Source of the DNA: Chitinimonas prasina
Lineage (GTDB): Bacteria > Pseudomonadota > Gammaproteobacteria > Burkholderiales > Chitinimonadaceae
NCBI RefSeq assembly: GCF_030160395.1
Contig: NZ_BSOG01000004.1
Location: forward strand, 62,001-126,000
Direction of reading: 5' to 3'
DNA: 64,000 bases
In this document: positions 48,479 to 58,700 of the stretch, in pieces
Layout of the letters: the number at the start of each line of letters is the position of its first letter
How positions within the stretch are numbered: the stretch's first letter is position 1
Position numbers and translations under genes: made by a program
The notes under the pieces: generated by a model
What the model saw: the letters and a program-made list of their open reading frames with translations, nothing else
Told to the model about the DNA's origin: nothing
Databases searched by the model: none

Positions 48479-49558
48479 CTACTGCGGTGGCATAAAGAAA
48501 CCTGCAATCAGCGCCTCATCGACCTCTGCCAGGCTAGCAGGTGACCAACGCGGCGTATTGTCCTTCTCCACCAGCAAGGCCCGGACGCCTTCAGCAAAAT
48601 CCGGGTGGCGGCAGCATTGGCGCGACAGGTTCAGCTCCATGTCGAATACCTGCTGCAGCGACAGGTGGCGGGCGCGCTGCTGTGCCGCCACGATCAGGCG
48701 CATGGAGGTGGGCGACCCGGCAGCCAGCTTCTTCGCCCCGGCGCGCAGCCATTCGTCCGCCCCTTCGTAGCGGGTAATAGCCGCCACCATTTCGTCCACG
48801 CTGTCGTAATCGGTCAGCGACTGGATGGCATCGTAGTGGGCACGTATGGGCGATGGCGGCAGCTCCAGCTGGGTAAGGCGGCTAAGCTCGCGCAACTGGC
48901 TGGAGAGCAGGCGCTTGTCCTGCTCACCCTGCCCCGTCCAGGCAATGGCCGCCAACTCTTGGCACAGCTCATCGCGCAAGGCGCTGGGCAAGGCAAAGTC
49001 GGCCATGCCGGTGAACAGGGCATCGGCGGCATTGAAGCTGGCCCCGGTAAGCCCCAGGTATATGCCCAGCCGCCCTGGCAGGCGATTGAGAAACCAGGAG
49101 CCGCCAACGTCAGGGTACAGGCCTATGGTGACTTCGGGCATGGCAATGCGGGAGCGTTCTGTCACGACCCGGTGACTGGCACCCACCAGCAATCCCAGGC
49201 CGCCCCCCATCACGATGCCATGCCCCCAGGCGAGTATGGGCTTGGGGTAGGTATGGATGGCGTAGTCTAGGGCATATTCCTCAGTAAAGAAGGCATCGGT
49301 CGTCGCAAAATCACCATTGCGTATGGCGTCATGCATGGCCACCACATCGCCGCCGGCACAGAAGGCCTTCTCGCCAGCCCCCTGCAGCAGCACACAAACA
49401 ATATCGGGATTGTCGCGCCACTCCAGCAGGGTTGGCGTCACCGCCCGTATCATCGCCAGGGATAGTGCGTTGAGCGACTTCTCGGCATGCAGGGTAATCA
49501 CCCCGATCTGCCGGCCATTGGCGGTAGGGTGCAGTGCAAAAAGGGCGGGAGCAGTCAT
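48479..49558 (-). CDS. 3-hydroxyisobutyryl-CoA hydrolase / enoyl-CoA hydratase family
   Basis: 359 residues, crotonase fold with the longer C-terminal domain typical of 3-hydroxyisobutyryl-CoA hydrolases of valine breakdown. AFCAGGDVVAMHD and HGIVMGGGLGLLVGASHRVVTE form the oxyanion-hole region; MPEVTIGLYPDVGGSWFLNRLPG carries the catalytic Glu and Asp of the hydrolase group. The third gene of the operon after the enoyl-CoA hydratase and a small secreted protein. Confidence 0.85.
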   Translation of the reverse strand: MTAPALFALHPTANGRQIGVITLHAEKSLNALSLAMIRAVTPTLLEWRDNPDIVCVLLQGAGEKAFCAGGDVVAMHDAIRNGDFATTDAFFTEEYALDYAIHTYPKPILAWGHGIVMGGGLGLLVGASHRVVTERSRIAMPEVTIGLYPDVGGSWFLNRLPGRLGIYLGLTGASFNAADALFTGMADFALPSALRDELCQELAAIAWTGQGEQDKRLLSSQLRELSRLTQLELPPSPIRAHYDAIQSLTDYDSVDEMVAAITRYEGADEWLRAGAKKLAAGSPTSMRLIVAAQQRARHLSLQQVFDMELNLSRQCCRHPDFAEGVRALLVEKDNTPRWSPASLAEVDEALIAGFFMPPQ

Positions 49559-49588
49559 GGTAGTTAACGCAAGCGGTAAAAGTGGGAA

Positions 49589-50269
49589 TCAGCAACCACG
49601 GGTGTGGTACCAGATATTGTAACGACCCTTGCTGTCACGCAGGGGCAACCAGCCCTCGAGCACGGCCAGGGGCATGGCCGGCTTGTCCTGGCAAGGGTCA
49701 GGCACCAGCCTTACCTGCAGCCACCAGCGGCGGCCCAGTTGGCGCTTGCCTATGATGCTGGGCACCAAGCTGTCATCGCCCTTGAACAAGGCATACTGCG
49801 GGCCGTCGGGAACAGACCACAGTCGCCTGTCCCAGCCTGGCGCAAAATAGTTCAGTTGATCCGGCCCCACCATGGCAGCCATGGGTTTGAAGCCAGGCGA
49901 CTGTGCATCGGGCAGCCAAACCCAGCGTATGGGCTGGCCCTGCAAGGCCAGGCGCAACCAGCCTGGCTGTTGCTGGTAGACCAGCGCATCTGCTGTCTCG
50001 TAGCCGGTCTCCAGGTACTGCAACTTGTCGACAGCCAGTTGCTGCGTCGCAGCTGACTGCTGAGGCGCCGCATACACGGTCACCCGACCGGGCGATCCCC
50101 CCTCCAGCAGCCAGCGATCCAGTGCCGGTAGTTTGACCACACCTTCGGCGGCTGGCGGCGGGAAGTGCTCTGGCGCATAGCTGGCCGCTACCGCCACCAA
50201 GGGCAGCAGCAGTGCCAGACTCAGGCTAGCGGTTCTGCCAGACAGGTGGACGTTTTTCCAGAAATGCAT
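49589..50269 (-). CDS. Putative exported protein of unknown function
   Basis: 226 residues. A basic start (MHFWKNVHLSGRTASLS) and a hydrophobic run (LALLLPLVAVAASYA) form a signal peptide; the mature part is Trp- and Tyr-rich (about residues 90-226) and ends HTRGC. I recognise no domain. Its ATG, with AGGAGGG seven bases upstream, lies inside the 3' end of the enoyl-CoA hydratase gene, a 44-nt overlap, so the two are coupled. Role in the operon is unknown. Confidence 0.7.
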   Translation of the reverse strand: MHFWKNVHLSGRTASLSLALLLPLVAVAASYAPEHFPPPAAEGVVKLPALDRWLLEGGSPGRVTVYAAPQQSAATQQLAVDKLQYLETGYETADALVYQQQPGWLRLALQGQPIRWVWLPDAQSPGFKPMAAMVGPDQLNYFAPGWDRRLWSVPDGPQYALFKGDDSLVPSIIGKRQLGRRWWLQVRLVPDPCQDKPAMPLAVLEGWLPLRDSKGRYNIWYHTRGC

Positions 50270-51002
50270 TGACGCCCTCCTGTTGGTCCTGGGTGTCGAA
50301 CAGGTCGACGAACATTTCACGCTCCATAGCCAGCGCCGACCACATGGGTTGCTTGCGGGCAGCCTGAATCAGCTGCTTGCAGGCCGCCACTGAGGAAGGG
50401 CTCTGCTTGGCCACCTTCTCGGCCAGTTCCAGTGCCTTCTGGCGGGACTCGCCGCTGGCCACCACTTCTTCCACCAAGCCTATCCTGAGTGCCGTCTGGG
50501 CATCCAAGCGCTCACCACACAGTATCATGCGCTTGGCCCAACCTTCGCCTACCAGCCAGGGCAGGTGCTGAGTACCCAGCCCGCCGGGCAGCAGGCCTAC
50601 GGCAGCCTCGGGCAGGGCCATGACCGCGTGCTCCTCGGCAATGCGGATATCACAGGCCAGCGCCGCCTCCAGCCCACCTCCCATGGCGTAGCCATTGATG
50701 GCGGCGATACTGACGCCCCGGAACTGCGCCAGCGTCTCGAATGCCTTGCCGAAGAAAGTGATCATCTGCCTGGCGCGGGCCTTGTCCCCCCCCGCGAACA
50801 CATTGAGATCAGCGCCCGCGCTGAAAAACTTGGGACCATTTCCCGTCAACACCAATGCGTAGATTTCGCGGTCTGCGTTCAGCTGCTCCACCATGGCCTT
50901 GAGGGCCGGCAGGCTGGTTTCAGTCCAGGTATTGGCAGGTGGGTTGTTGATGGTGATCAGCGCGGTATGGCCTACGCGCTCAAGCTGGAGCAGTTCGCTC
51001 AT
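50226..51002 (-). CDS. Enoyl-CoA hydratase
   Basis: 258 residues, crotonase superfamily. FFSAGADLNVFAGG and GYAMGGGLEAALACDIRIAEEHAVM form the CoA and oxyanion sites; ALPEAAVGLLPGGLGTQ holds the catalytic Glu region. Likely hydrates short-chain or branched enoyl-CoA. First gene of a minus-strand operon that ends in a 3-hydroxyisobutyryl-CoA hydrolase-like gene, which fits consecutive steps of valine catabolism. A palindrome lies about 55 nt upstream of the start. Confidence 0.92.
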   Translation of the reverse strand: MSELLQLERVGHTALITINNPPANTWTETSLPALKAMVEQLNADREIYALVLTGNGPKFFSAGADLNVFAGGDKARARQMITFFGKAFETLAQFRGVSIAAINGYAMGGGLEAALACDIRIAEEHAVMALPEAAVGLLPGGLGTQHLPWLVGEGWAKRMILCGERLDAQTALRIGLVEEVVASGESRQKALELAEKVAKQSPSSVAACKQLIQAARKQPMWSALAMEREMFVDLFDTQDQQEGVNAFLEKRPPVWQNR

Positions 51003-51056
51003 GGGGTCTCCTTGTTGGGCAGCCGACCCACACTATAACGTAGCCGGCCAAGATGA

Positions 51057-51072
51057 TTGACGTCCACGTCAA
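51057..51072. promoter_or_regulatory. Palindromic operator candidate upstream of the acyl-CoA operon
   Basis: TTGACGT-CC-ACGTCAA is a perfect 7-bp inverted repeat with a 2-bp centre. On the minus strand it overlaps the expected -35 region of the enoyl-CoA hydratase promoter (TCAATC, 17 nt, TATAGT). Its form resembles, from memory, the operators of LiuR, a MerR-family repressor of branched-chain amino acid breakdown. It also lies 46 nt before the small secreted protein gene on the plus strand. Confidence 0.6.
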
Positions 51073-51117
51073 TTTATCGCGACACTTCCACCTTTGTCAC
51101 CCACAAAGCAACTCAAC

Positions 51118-51441
51118 ATGAAATTCATTGCCCTGATCGCGGCCTCCCTGCTCGCCACCACCGCCTTTGCCCAGGAGGCCGCCGCCCCTGCGGCTGCGCC
51201 GGCAACCGCTGCGCCAGCCGCCCCCAAGCATGACTGCAAGGCCCCCAGCCACCCTGGCCGGAGCGCCAGCCAGATACGCATGGATGCCTTCAACAAGCAA
51301 CACAAGGCCTATGGCGAGTGCATGAAAAAATACATTGATGAGCAGGTTGCCATTTCCAATGCAGCCGCGAGCACCGGCAATGCCGCCATCAAGGAATACA
51401 ACGACTACGTGAAGGCATTGAACGAGATCAACGGCCAATAG
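51118..51441 (+). CDS. Small secreted Ala-rich protein
   Basis: 107 residues. Signal peptide MKFIALIAASLLATTAFA, an Ala/Pro-rich linker (EAAAPAAAPATAAPAAP), then a helical domain with two cysteines (HDCKAP and YGECMKKY) that could form a disulfide. The pattern HPGRSASQIRMDAFNKQHKAYGEC is reminiscent of widespread small hypothetical proteins of proteobacteria. The ATG at 51118 is chosen as the signal-peptide start; no strong ribosome site. Followed by a good terminator. Confidence 0.75.
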   Translation: MKFIALIAASLLATTAFAQEAAAPAAAPATAAPAAPKHDCKAPSHPGRSASQIRMDAFNKQHKAYGECMKKYIDEQVAISNAAASTGNAAIKEYNDYVKALNEINGQ

Positions 51442-51468
51442 TTCAGCAGCCACCTACTGGCAATCAAG

Positions 51469-51495
51469 CAAACGGCCCTCTTGACGGGCCGTTTG
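51469..51495 (+). terminator. Terminator after the small secreted protein
   Basis: CAAACGGCCC-tcttgac-GGGCCGTTTG, a perfect 10-pair stem 27 nt after the stop, with GTTTGTCC at its base. It serves the convergent pair of genes. Confidence 0.75.
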
Positions 51496-51500
51496 TCCTA

Positions 51501-51525
51501 GAGCTTTTTCAAAGTCTTTTCGCCG
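51501..51525 (+). repeat. Solo end of mobile repeat family B
   Basis: These 25 bases match the left end of the 267-bp element at 62376 at 22 of 25 positions when compared with its GAGCCTGTTCAATG... end and CTTTTCGCCG continuation. No partner end is visible nearby, so it looks like a decayed copy or a partial deletion. Confidence 0.5.
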
Positions 51526-51542
51526 CGCACCGGCCCGCTGAG

Positions 51543-52166
51543 TCAATCAGGGCTATTGGCCAGATCACTCAGCCTGCCGCAAACCACACTGCTGGCCGCC
51601 AGCGTGCCCTCGGACCAATCCCTTACCCCCTGCCCAGCTGCATCTGCCCAGGTTTCCATGATCTCACTGGCCAGGCTGACCGGGCTGGCAGGATGGGGTA
51701 GCAGCCGGGCTATGCCTTGCCCTTCTCCCACGCTCAGTCGCATGCCCTGGTTGCGCGCCAGTTCCATCAACTCGGTGTTATAGGGCAGGAAGTACATGAC
51801 CACCTCGACCACGCCCAGATTGCGGGCATGCAGGATGGCGCGCCCAAGCATGCGGCCCGCCAATCCCTGGCGGCGCTGGCCCGCGTCGACGCTGACGCCT
51901 ATTTCGGCCGTCTTGCCTTGTCCATCCAGCGCCAGATGCGTCAGGCCTATCAGGCTAGGCTGGTCCTCACGGCCCTGCCATACGCCATAGTGGGCATCGC
52001 GCTCAAAATCCAGCCGACGCACGTAATCCCGTATGGAATCATCGCTGGCGGGCCGGGCAAAGCGTTGCACCCGGTCTGTTTCGTCCAGCCGCAGCAGGTG
52101 GGCCAGCATGGCAGGCGCATCGGCCTGGTTTAGCTGCCGCACCAGCATCATTGCAGTCGTTGACAT
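51543..52166 (-). CDS. GNAT-family N-acetyltransferase
   Basis: 207 residues. The acetyl-CoA-binding motif A is seen as IGVSVDAGQRRQGLAGRMLGRAILHA, preceded by the beta strands LIGLTHLALDG. An N-terminal segment (LLRLDETDRVQRF) is shared by a group of stand-alone GNATs, and about 50 extra residues follow the core at the C-terminus. Substrate unknown. A palindrome lies about 85 nt upstream. Confidence 0.87.
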   Translation of the reverse strand: MSTTAMMLVRQLNQADAPAMLAHLLRLDETDRVQRFARPASDDSIRDYVRRLDFERDAHYGVWQGREDQPSLIGLTHLALDGQGKTAEIGVSVDAGQRRQGLAGRMLGRAILHARNLGVVEVVMYFLPYNTELMELARNQGMRLSVGEGQGIARLLPHPASPVSLASEIMETWADAAGQGVRDWSEGTLAASSVVCGRLSDLANSPD

Positions 52167-52250
52167 AGCAAGCTCCTGTGTTGACCAGGGGTGCCGTGTT
52201 GTCTCCGTGCCGCGTGGCCTTGTGGGCTTTGTGCGCGGTACACGCTACTT

Positions 52251-52267
52251 TTAAGCGTGCAGCTTAA
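52251..52267. promoter_or_regulatory. Inverted repeat upstream of the GNAT gene
   Basis: TTAAGC-gtgca-GCTTAA, a perfect 6-bp inverted repeat 85 nt before the GNAT ATG on the minus strand. It may be an operator, but no regulator gene is adjacent. Confidence 0.35.
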
Positions 52268-52350
52268 GGATTGCAAGTTGTAAGCCAATCATGTTGCATC
52301 GCAACAACCGTAGCCATCAGGTTAGGCCAGCAAGCAGTGCCAGCAAGCAA

Positions 52351-52380
52351 AAGGCGTGTCGCGCTGCCGCGACACGCCTT
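52351..52380 (-). terminator. Terminator after tldD
   Basis: AAGGCGTGTCGCG-ctgc-CGCGACACGCCTT, a perfect 13-pair stem 40 nt beyond the tldD stop on the minus strand, followed there by TTGCTTGCTG. Confidence 0.75.
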
Positions 52381-52420
52381 CAAGAGAGCGTTCCGAAACC
52401 AGCTCGCTCCATCAGCCTAC

Positions 52421-53872
52421 TCAGGCCGTCCCTCCCACCGTCAGGCCGCCATCTATTCGTATGGTGGGCTGGCCCACGCCCACCGGCACGCTCTGCCCGT
52501 CCTTGCCGCAGGTGCCTACACCGGCATCCAGCTGCAGGTCGTTGCCTATCATGCCCACCTTGGTCAACACATCAGGGCCATTGCCTATCAAGGTCGCCCC
52601 CTTGACCGGATACTGGATCTTGCCGTCTTCCACCCAATAGGCTTCGCTGGCGGAGAACACAAATTTGCCGCTGGTGATATCCACCTGGCCACCAGCGAAC
52701 TGGACGGCATACAGGCCGCGCTTGATCGAACTGATGATCTCTTCCGGCGACATGTCGCCATTCATCATGACCGTATTGGTCATGCGTGGCATGGTGATAT
52801 GGGCGTAACTCTCACGCCGGCCGTTGCCCGTCGGCGCCACGCCCATCAGGCGAGCATTGAGGCTGTCCTGCAAATAGCCCTGCAGCACGCCATCCTCGAT
52901 CAACACCGTACGTTGGGTAGGATTGCCCTCATCGTCCACATTCAGCGAGCCGCGGCGGTCTGGTATGGTGCCATCATCCACCACCGTCACCCCCTTGGCG
53001 GCCACCCGCTGGCCAACCTTGCCGGCGAAGGCGGAGCTGCCCTTGCGATTGAAATCACCTTCCAGGCCATGGCCAATGGCTTCATGCAGCAGGATGCCAG
53101 GCCAGCCATTGCCCAGCACCACCGTCATTTCCCCCGCCGGCGCGGGCCTGGCGTCCAGGTTTACCAGGGCCTGGCGCACCGCCTCTCGGGCATAGCCCTG
53201 CAGTCGCTCTTCGCTGAAGTAGCTGTAATCGTAACGGCCGCCGCCACCCACATGGGCCGATTCACGCCGGCCGTTGTGCTCGACGATCACCTGTACCCCA
53301 ACCCGTACCAGCGGCCTGACATCGGCAGCCCGATGGCCATCGTGGCGGGCAATGTAGATCACCTCATACTCGCCGGCCAAGCTGGCCATTACCTGAATCA
53401 CGCGCGGATCCAGGCTGCGGGCATAGCTCTCCAGCCGCTCCAGCAGCATGACCTTGTCGGCCTCGGCCAAGCTGCCCAAGGGGTCCAGGGTGGCATACAG
53501 CGGTTGCACCGCCGACGGCCGACGTGCTGGCCCTGCCAGCCCCTGTCCACCTTGCCGGCCTATGGCACGGGTTGCCTTGGCTGCGGAGTGCAGGGCCGCC
53601 AGGCTGATGTCGTCTGAGTAAGCAAAGGCCGTCTTTTCGCCGCTGACAGCCCTGACGCCCACGCCCTGATCGATATTGAAACTGCCCGATTTGACGATGC
53701 CTTCCTCCAGGCTCCAGCCTTCAGCTCGGCTGTACTGGAAGTAAAGATCGGCGTAGTCCACATCATGGCGCATGATTTCGCCAAAAACCTGGTCCAGTGC
53801 GGCATCATCCAGGCTGTAGGGATTCAGCAGATAATGTTCGGCCGTCTGCGTCGGCAAGGTAGTGCTGCTCAT
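52421..53872 (-). CDS. tldD: Metalloprotease TldD
   Basis: Zinc protease subunit that acts with TldE/PmbA on peptides such as microcin B17 precursor and on CcdA. 483 residues. The zinc motif [13 protein letters not shown] (near residue 265) and the N-terminal domain ([25 protein letters not shown]) are typical. The ATG at 53870-53872 is chosen because the reading frame upstream runs into the neighbouring gene; the ribosome site is weak. pmbA is not in the window. The glutamate/solute-binding and nitrilase genes lie upstream in the same direction, as does yhdP. Confidence 0.95.
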   Translation of the reverse strand: MSSTTLPTQTAEHYLLNPYSLDDAALDQVFGEIMRHDVDYADLYFQYSRAEGWSLEEGIVKSGSFNIDQGVGVRAVSGEKTAFAYSDDISLAALHSAAKATRAIGRQGGQGLAGPARRPSAVQPLYATLDPLGSLAEADKVMLLERLESYARSLDPRVIQVMASLAGEYEVIYIARHDGHRAADVRPLVRVGVQVIVEHNGRRESAHVGGGGRYDYSYFSEERLQGYAREAVRQALVNLDARPAPAGEMTVVLGNGWPGILLHEAIGHGLEGDFNRKGSSAFAGKVGQRVAAKGVTVVDDGTIPDRRGSLNVDDEGNPTQRTVLIEDGVLQGYLQDSLNARLMGVAPTGNGRRESYAHITMPRMTNTVMMNGDMSPEEIISSIKRGLYAVQFAGGQVDITSGKFVFSASEAYWVEDGKIQYPVKGATLIGNGPDVLTKVGMIGNDLQLDAGVGTCGKDGQSVPVGVGQPTIRIDGGLTVGGTA

Positions 53873-53918
53873 GTTTGTGCTCTTGTCATGGGTAGGCGCG
53901 CAGTGCGCCAGGCTGCCA

Positions 53919-54704
53919 CTAGTTTGGCCTAGGACCAAGGTAGCGGCGCAGGATAGCGGTGAATTGTTGCTGCATGGGGCCGGCCAGCAGGGCTTCCCAG
54001 CGGTTCAGCTCGGCCGCGCCAAAACGCGACCGCGAAAAATACAGGCCCGCCCTGAGCTCATTGCGCTCAGGCGTCCAGTCCAGAGTGTGCACCTTACCAT
54101 CTAGCGCGTAGCGCGGCAGCATCAGGCGGTACAGCATGGGGCTGGAAATCAGGGCGTTGATACGGCCGATTTTCATCTGGTGGTACAGACTTTCGATATC
54201 GGCCACTTCAATCAGTTCATCGCGTTCGCGCTGGCGGGCAATCAATTGCTCCCAAATCGTATCGCCGTATTTATAGGAACGTACGATACCCAGGCGAAAC
54301 TCCGGTAATTCGTCCAGATCCGCCAGGCTTGCCGGCCGCCCCAGGCTTTTGAGCACCACCAGTTCATTGCCATTTCCCCAATAAGGCAGCGGCATGAACT
54401 GTCCAAAGCGATCGCGCTGCTCGGTAGGTAGGGCCGACAGCACCATGTCCGTCTCGCCCTGCTCGTACATTTTCCAGATCAACACCCGAGACAGCTCCGA
54501 CACCTGAAAACGGCAGCCGGTCGCCTGGCTCAACGCCGCTACCAGGTCGGGGTCGATGCCTTGCGGCTGGCCCTGCGCGTCGCGCCAGTAAGCCATACCA
54601 AAAGGGTGGTACGCCACCCGCACGGCCCTGTCGGCGCAGCCGTAGTCTGCCGGTGCCGCATAAGCCAGGGTGGCGATCAGCAGTGCCAGGCAGTAGCGCA
54701 GCAT
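53919..54704 (-). CDS. Family 3 periplasmic solute-binding protein
   Basis: 261 residues. Signal peptide [16 protein letters not shown], then an SBP family-3 fold: [59 protein letters not shown], and [19 protein letters not shown]. No transporter genes are next to it, so it may be an orphan binding protein or sensor. Its ATG meets the nitrilase stop at one base (54704). Confidence 0.85.
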   Translation of the reverse strand: MLRYCLALLIATLAYAAPADYGCADRAVRVAYHPFGMAYWRDAQGQPQGIDPDLVAALSQATGCRFQVSELSRVLIWKMYEQGETDMVLSALPTEQRDRFGQFMPLPYWGNGNELVVLKSLGRPASLADLDELPEFRLGIVRSYKYGDTIWEQLIARQRERDELIEVADIESLYHQMKIGRINALISSPMLYRLMLPRYALDGKVHTLDWTPERNELRAGLYFSRSRFGAAELNRWEALLAGPMQQQFTAILRRYLGPRPN

Positions 54705-55561
54705 CAGGCCAGCACTCGATGGCTCAACGCCGGCAAGCCCTGCCTCAGCCTGGCCTTGTAGTCGTGATCGATATCGGCCACCACGATGCCGGAACCACGC
54801 GGCAAGCGGTCCAGCACGATGCCCCAGGGGTCAACAATCATGCTGTCGCCATGGGTTTCGCGGCCATTGCGGTGAAACCCGCCCTGGGCCGAGGCAATCA
54901 CATAGGCCAGATTCTCTATGGCGCGGGCACGCACCAGTGTTTCCCAATGGGCTCGTCCAGTGGTTTCGGTAAATGCCGCCGGCACGATGATCAGGTCCAC
55001 TGGCTGCATGCGGCGGAACAGCTCGGGGAAGCGCAGATCGTAGCAAATAGCCAGACCGATCCGGCCAAAGGGCGAATCGAACACCACCACTTCATCGCCT
55101 GGGGTGATGGTGGCTTCCTCACGGTAGGTCTCCGTGCCCATCTCAAAGCCGAACAGATGGATCTTGTCATAACGCGCAACCTGGCGGCCCTGGTCATCGA
55201 ACACCAGGGTGGAGTTCCGCACCTTGGCGGGGTCTTCAGTCCACAGCGGCACCGAGCCACCTACGATCCAGATGCCCAGCTTCTTAGCTGTCTTGGATAA
55301 AAAAGCCTGTATCTGCCCCTCACCCGGCTGCTCACGTACGGCCACCTTGTCAGTATCCTTCAGGCCCAGAATGGCAAAGTATTCGGGCAGGACCACCAGC
55401 TTTGCGCCCTGTTTGGCGGCCAGCTTGAGCAGAACTTCTGCCTCGGTCAGATTGGCCGATACGCTAGGGCCGGAAGCCATCTGCACTGCAGCAACCCGCA
55501 AGCCACCGCTGGTGGCGGCACGGGCTGCGGCCTGCTGGCTGGTATGAGCACGAGTCGACAT
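54704..55561 (-). CDS. Nitrilase-family (carbon-nitrogen hydrolase) amidase, Nit1/Nit2-like
   Basis: 285 residues. The Glu-Lys-Cys triad is present: Glu60 (VVLPEYF), Lys133 (YDKIHLF) and Cys173 (ICYDLRFPE). The overall sequence, including TYREEATITPGDE and the RARAIENLAYV segment, resembles deaminated-glutathione amidases. About 20 residues precede the conserved start (LRVAAVQMASG), but AAAGGAGACAC just upstream supports the long start. Lies between yhdP and the solute-binding protein, in one direction. Confidence 0.92.
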   Translation of the reverse strand: MSTRAHTSQQAAARAATSGGLRVAAVQMASGPSVSANLTEAEVLLKLAAKQGAKLVVLPEYFAILGLKDTDKVAVREQPGEGQIQAFLSKTAKKLGIWIVGGSVPLWTEDPAKVRNSTLVFDDQGRQVARYDKIHLFGFEMGTETYREEATITPGDEVVVFDSPFGRIGLAICYDLRFPELFRRMQPVDLIIVPAAFTETTGRAHWETLVRARAIENLAYVIASAQGGFHRNGRETHGDSMIVDPWGIVLDRLPRGSGIVVADIDHDYKARLRQGLPALSHRVLA

Positions 55562-55726
55562 GATGTGTCTCCTTTTTTGTATTTTGAAGGCGGTTCGCCA
55601 CCCTGACGCCGCTTGGTGAACGCGCTCTGACGAGGCGCTTCCAGCAATCTCGCCTGCGCCTATCCCTACGGAGAGGCTGAAGCAAGGCTGCGGTGCTGGG
55701 CTATCCCCTTATTGCCGTCCGCACGG

Positions 55727-58700
55727 CTACTTGCTACTACCTGCTGCGCCTACCTTGCTGTACTGCGGGTCTGTCCAGGTGCCGGTGATATCGTACTCAT
55801 AGGCCACCAGCTGCCCCAACGGGTCTTTCAGCACCCGCTGCAGCAAAAACGCCCCCACACCCACCAGCGGGTTGGCCAGTGCCACCCCAGCCCCCACGGC
55901 AAAGCTGTCGCCCACCGTGGGCACGATGCGCACACGTAGCTTCTGGGTTTCCCGGCCTATGTCGGTCTCGCCCCTGAACAGTACCTGTGCCGCAGGCCCG
56001 ACTATGGTCAGATTGTCCGTCGTCATCACGCCTCGCACTACCTTACTATCGCCCTCGATACGGTCGAAGGCAAAGCCCTCGCTGAAGACATCGCGAAAAT
56101 CCAGGGTCAGGCGCCGTTGCAAAGATTGGAGGCTGAGTATCCCCAGCAACCTGCCCACGCCGGGTTCTACTTTGGCAAATTGACCGGATTCGGCCTTGAT
56201 GCTGAATTTGCCACTCATGCTGGGATAATCAGGCGCCAACGGTGAACCGCGCCACGCCAGATCGCCACGCAAGCTCCCTTCGCCCCGCCGCACCGTCTCG
56301 GGATAGCCAAACCGGCCCAGCAGCTTGCCCACGTTGTCAGATGCTATGTCCAGCCTTACCTTGGTGCCCGCATCCTCCCCGACTGGCTGCCACACCCCCT
56401 GCATACTGAGCCGTCCGTCGGGATTCGACAGTGTCAGGCTCTCTATCAGCCAGTTCTCCCGCTGCTGTTGCGCTTTTACGTCAAGCCGGCCCAGCGCATG
56501 CCCACGGTAGTAAAAGTCTTCGGCAACGATATCCAGTGCAGGCAGGGACTGATTGCTGAAGCCACTCCCGGTTGGTGTACCCGGCGCATCCGGCAAAGGC
56601 AGCACCAAGCGGGCAAACCGCGCATGCACCTTGCCCTTGGCCTGTGGCGACCAAGCCAGCCGGCCTTCGACCTGCTTGCCGCTGGCAGTCAATTGCCACG
56701 CCCCGTCTTTGCCCGGTACAGCGCGCAAGGCCAGATCATCCAGTTGGCTACCCAGCGCCATCAGTTTGCCTGCCCTGAGTTCTATGCCCGCCAATGCCAT
56801 ACCACTGGCGGCCTTGCCGCCCGCACCCTCCAACAGCGACAGCCACGGGTCCAAGGCAAGCTCAGGCAGGGTGCCGGTCAACCAGAGTCCGCGATTGGCG
56901 TTATTAGGCACGCCGCCACCCAGGCGCACTTCGCCTCGCTCCACTTGCCAATCCTGGTCAGTGGCGGCGGCAAGCTGGACTTCAGCATTCAGCTGGCTAC
57001 CCAGCGCCACCTTCCAGTTCTCTGTCTGACCGGCATTGTCGAGCACCAGCCGCAAGGGCCTGACCTCGCCCATGGCTTTGCCCAACGGTGCCGGTAAATC
57101 CAGCCGCACATCCTTCAGCGGCGCATCCAACTGCACGCTCCAGCCTTGCTCGGGTAGATCAAGCTGTACTCGATAGTCCGTCATGCCCACCAGGCGATCC
57201 GCCAAGGGCAGGCTGTAGCGCTTTGCCGCCAGGCCCACGTCAGCACGGCCGCTGGCGCGCATCTGCACCACACCGCTTTCGGAGGTGGACAAGTCAGCCC
57301 GGAATGCACCACCCAGCGTGCGCCCCCGCAGGGCGCTGGCGCTGACCTTGCGCTCGGTAAAGGTCAGCTCTCCCTGCAGATCCGTCATTTCAGGCAGTTT
57401 TTCACCGACCTGAAGCTGATTGCCGGCAAAGCGGTAACTGCCCGCCAGCTTGGTCGCATCTACTTCCTCAAAAGGGATCTCCAGCTTGATCGACAGTTTG
57501 CCGTCGCCGGCGGCGCGAGCAGCACTACCCATGCCATCCAGGCTGGCATCCAGCGGACTCTGCGCGATATAGCGCAGGAACTCCGCTGTCTGCCCTTCGG
57601 CCGCGCCCTCTATGCGCACGCTGGGGCTCAGCTCCAGGTCATCGATCACAGCCAGTGCATTGCTTACCCGTGCCCCCAGTATCTGCCCCCCCGCCGCTAC
57701 CGTTAGCCGGTTGCCAACGATACGTACCTCGCCGTCTATCCCGCTCATGGCAGGCCAGCCGTCGCTGTAGTCCAGCGTCACGCCCTTGGCCTGGGTGACC
57801 ACCTCCCACACGCCCGCCTTGCCATCGGTGAACGGAAAGCCTGCCAAGGGGCCATTCAACGTAAAGCGCGCATCCCGTGCCTCGCCCGCAGTCAGGCTCT
57901 GGCGCAGCCAGTGGCGGGTATCGTTGCCCAGCGTGACGGGCAGGTAATCGGCCACCTTGCTGGCCGTGAGCCTGGGTACGGCAGCCTTCAAATCCAGGCT
58001 GCCCAGGCCCGTACCGGGCCAACGCCAGGTTGCCTGGGCCTGGGCCTCGAGATCAGCGTTGCTGGCGCTGAAATCACTGAGCTTGACGACCCATTGCTTA
58101 CCCACCCGCGACCAATCCAGTGCCAGGCGGATGCGATCCAGATTGAGCGGCTGCTCAAACACCGTGCTGGAGGCCAACCTGAAGCGCTGGCCGCGCAGCG
58201 CCAGACTTCCCTTGGACTCACTGAAGGTCAACTCACCATCCACCGGCCCCAAGCTGGGCCAGGGCGCAGGTGCAAGCAGTCCCAGTCCACTGAAACCCAT
58301 CCGGCCAACATAGGCCTGCGGCTCGCGCCAATCACCCTTCCAGCTCGCACTCAGACGATCCAAGCGACCACTGGGCTGCATGCCGCCAAGCGCATGGCGC
58401 AAGGCAGTGGGCAAGGGCAGCGATGGCGGGAGACTCGCCAATCCGGATAGTGTCACCCCATGGGCGCTGAACTGGCCACCGCCCTCCTTGTGCAAGACCA
58501 GCGTCGCCTGGCTGCCATCCAGCAGTTTGCCGCCATCGGCTCGCAGCTTCAGATCGCCCAGCGTCAACTCTCGTTCGCCGTCGCGGTCTCGCCAGCGCAA
58601 GGAACCGGACAAGGCATTGACCTCCAGGGGAGTCAGTTCGGGAGACAGGCGTACCACTACATCGCGCAGCGCCAAGCGGGCATCCACGGCCGTGGGGTGC

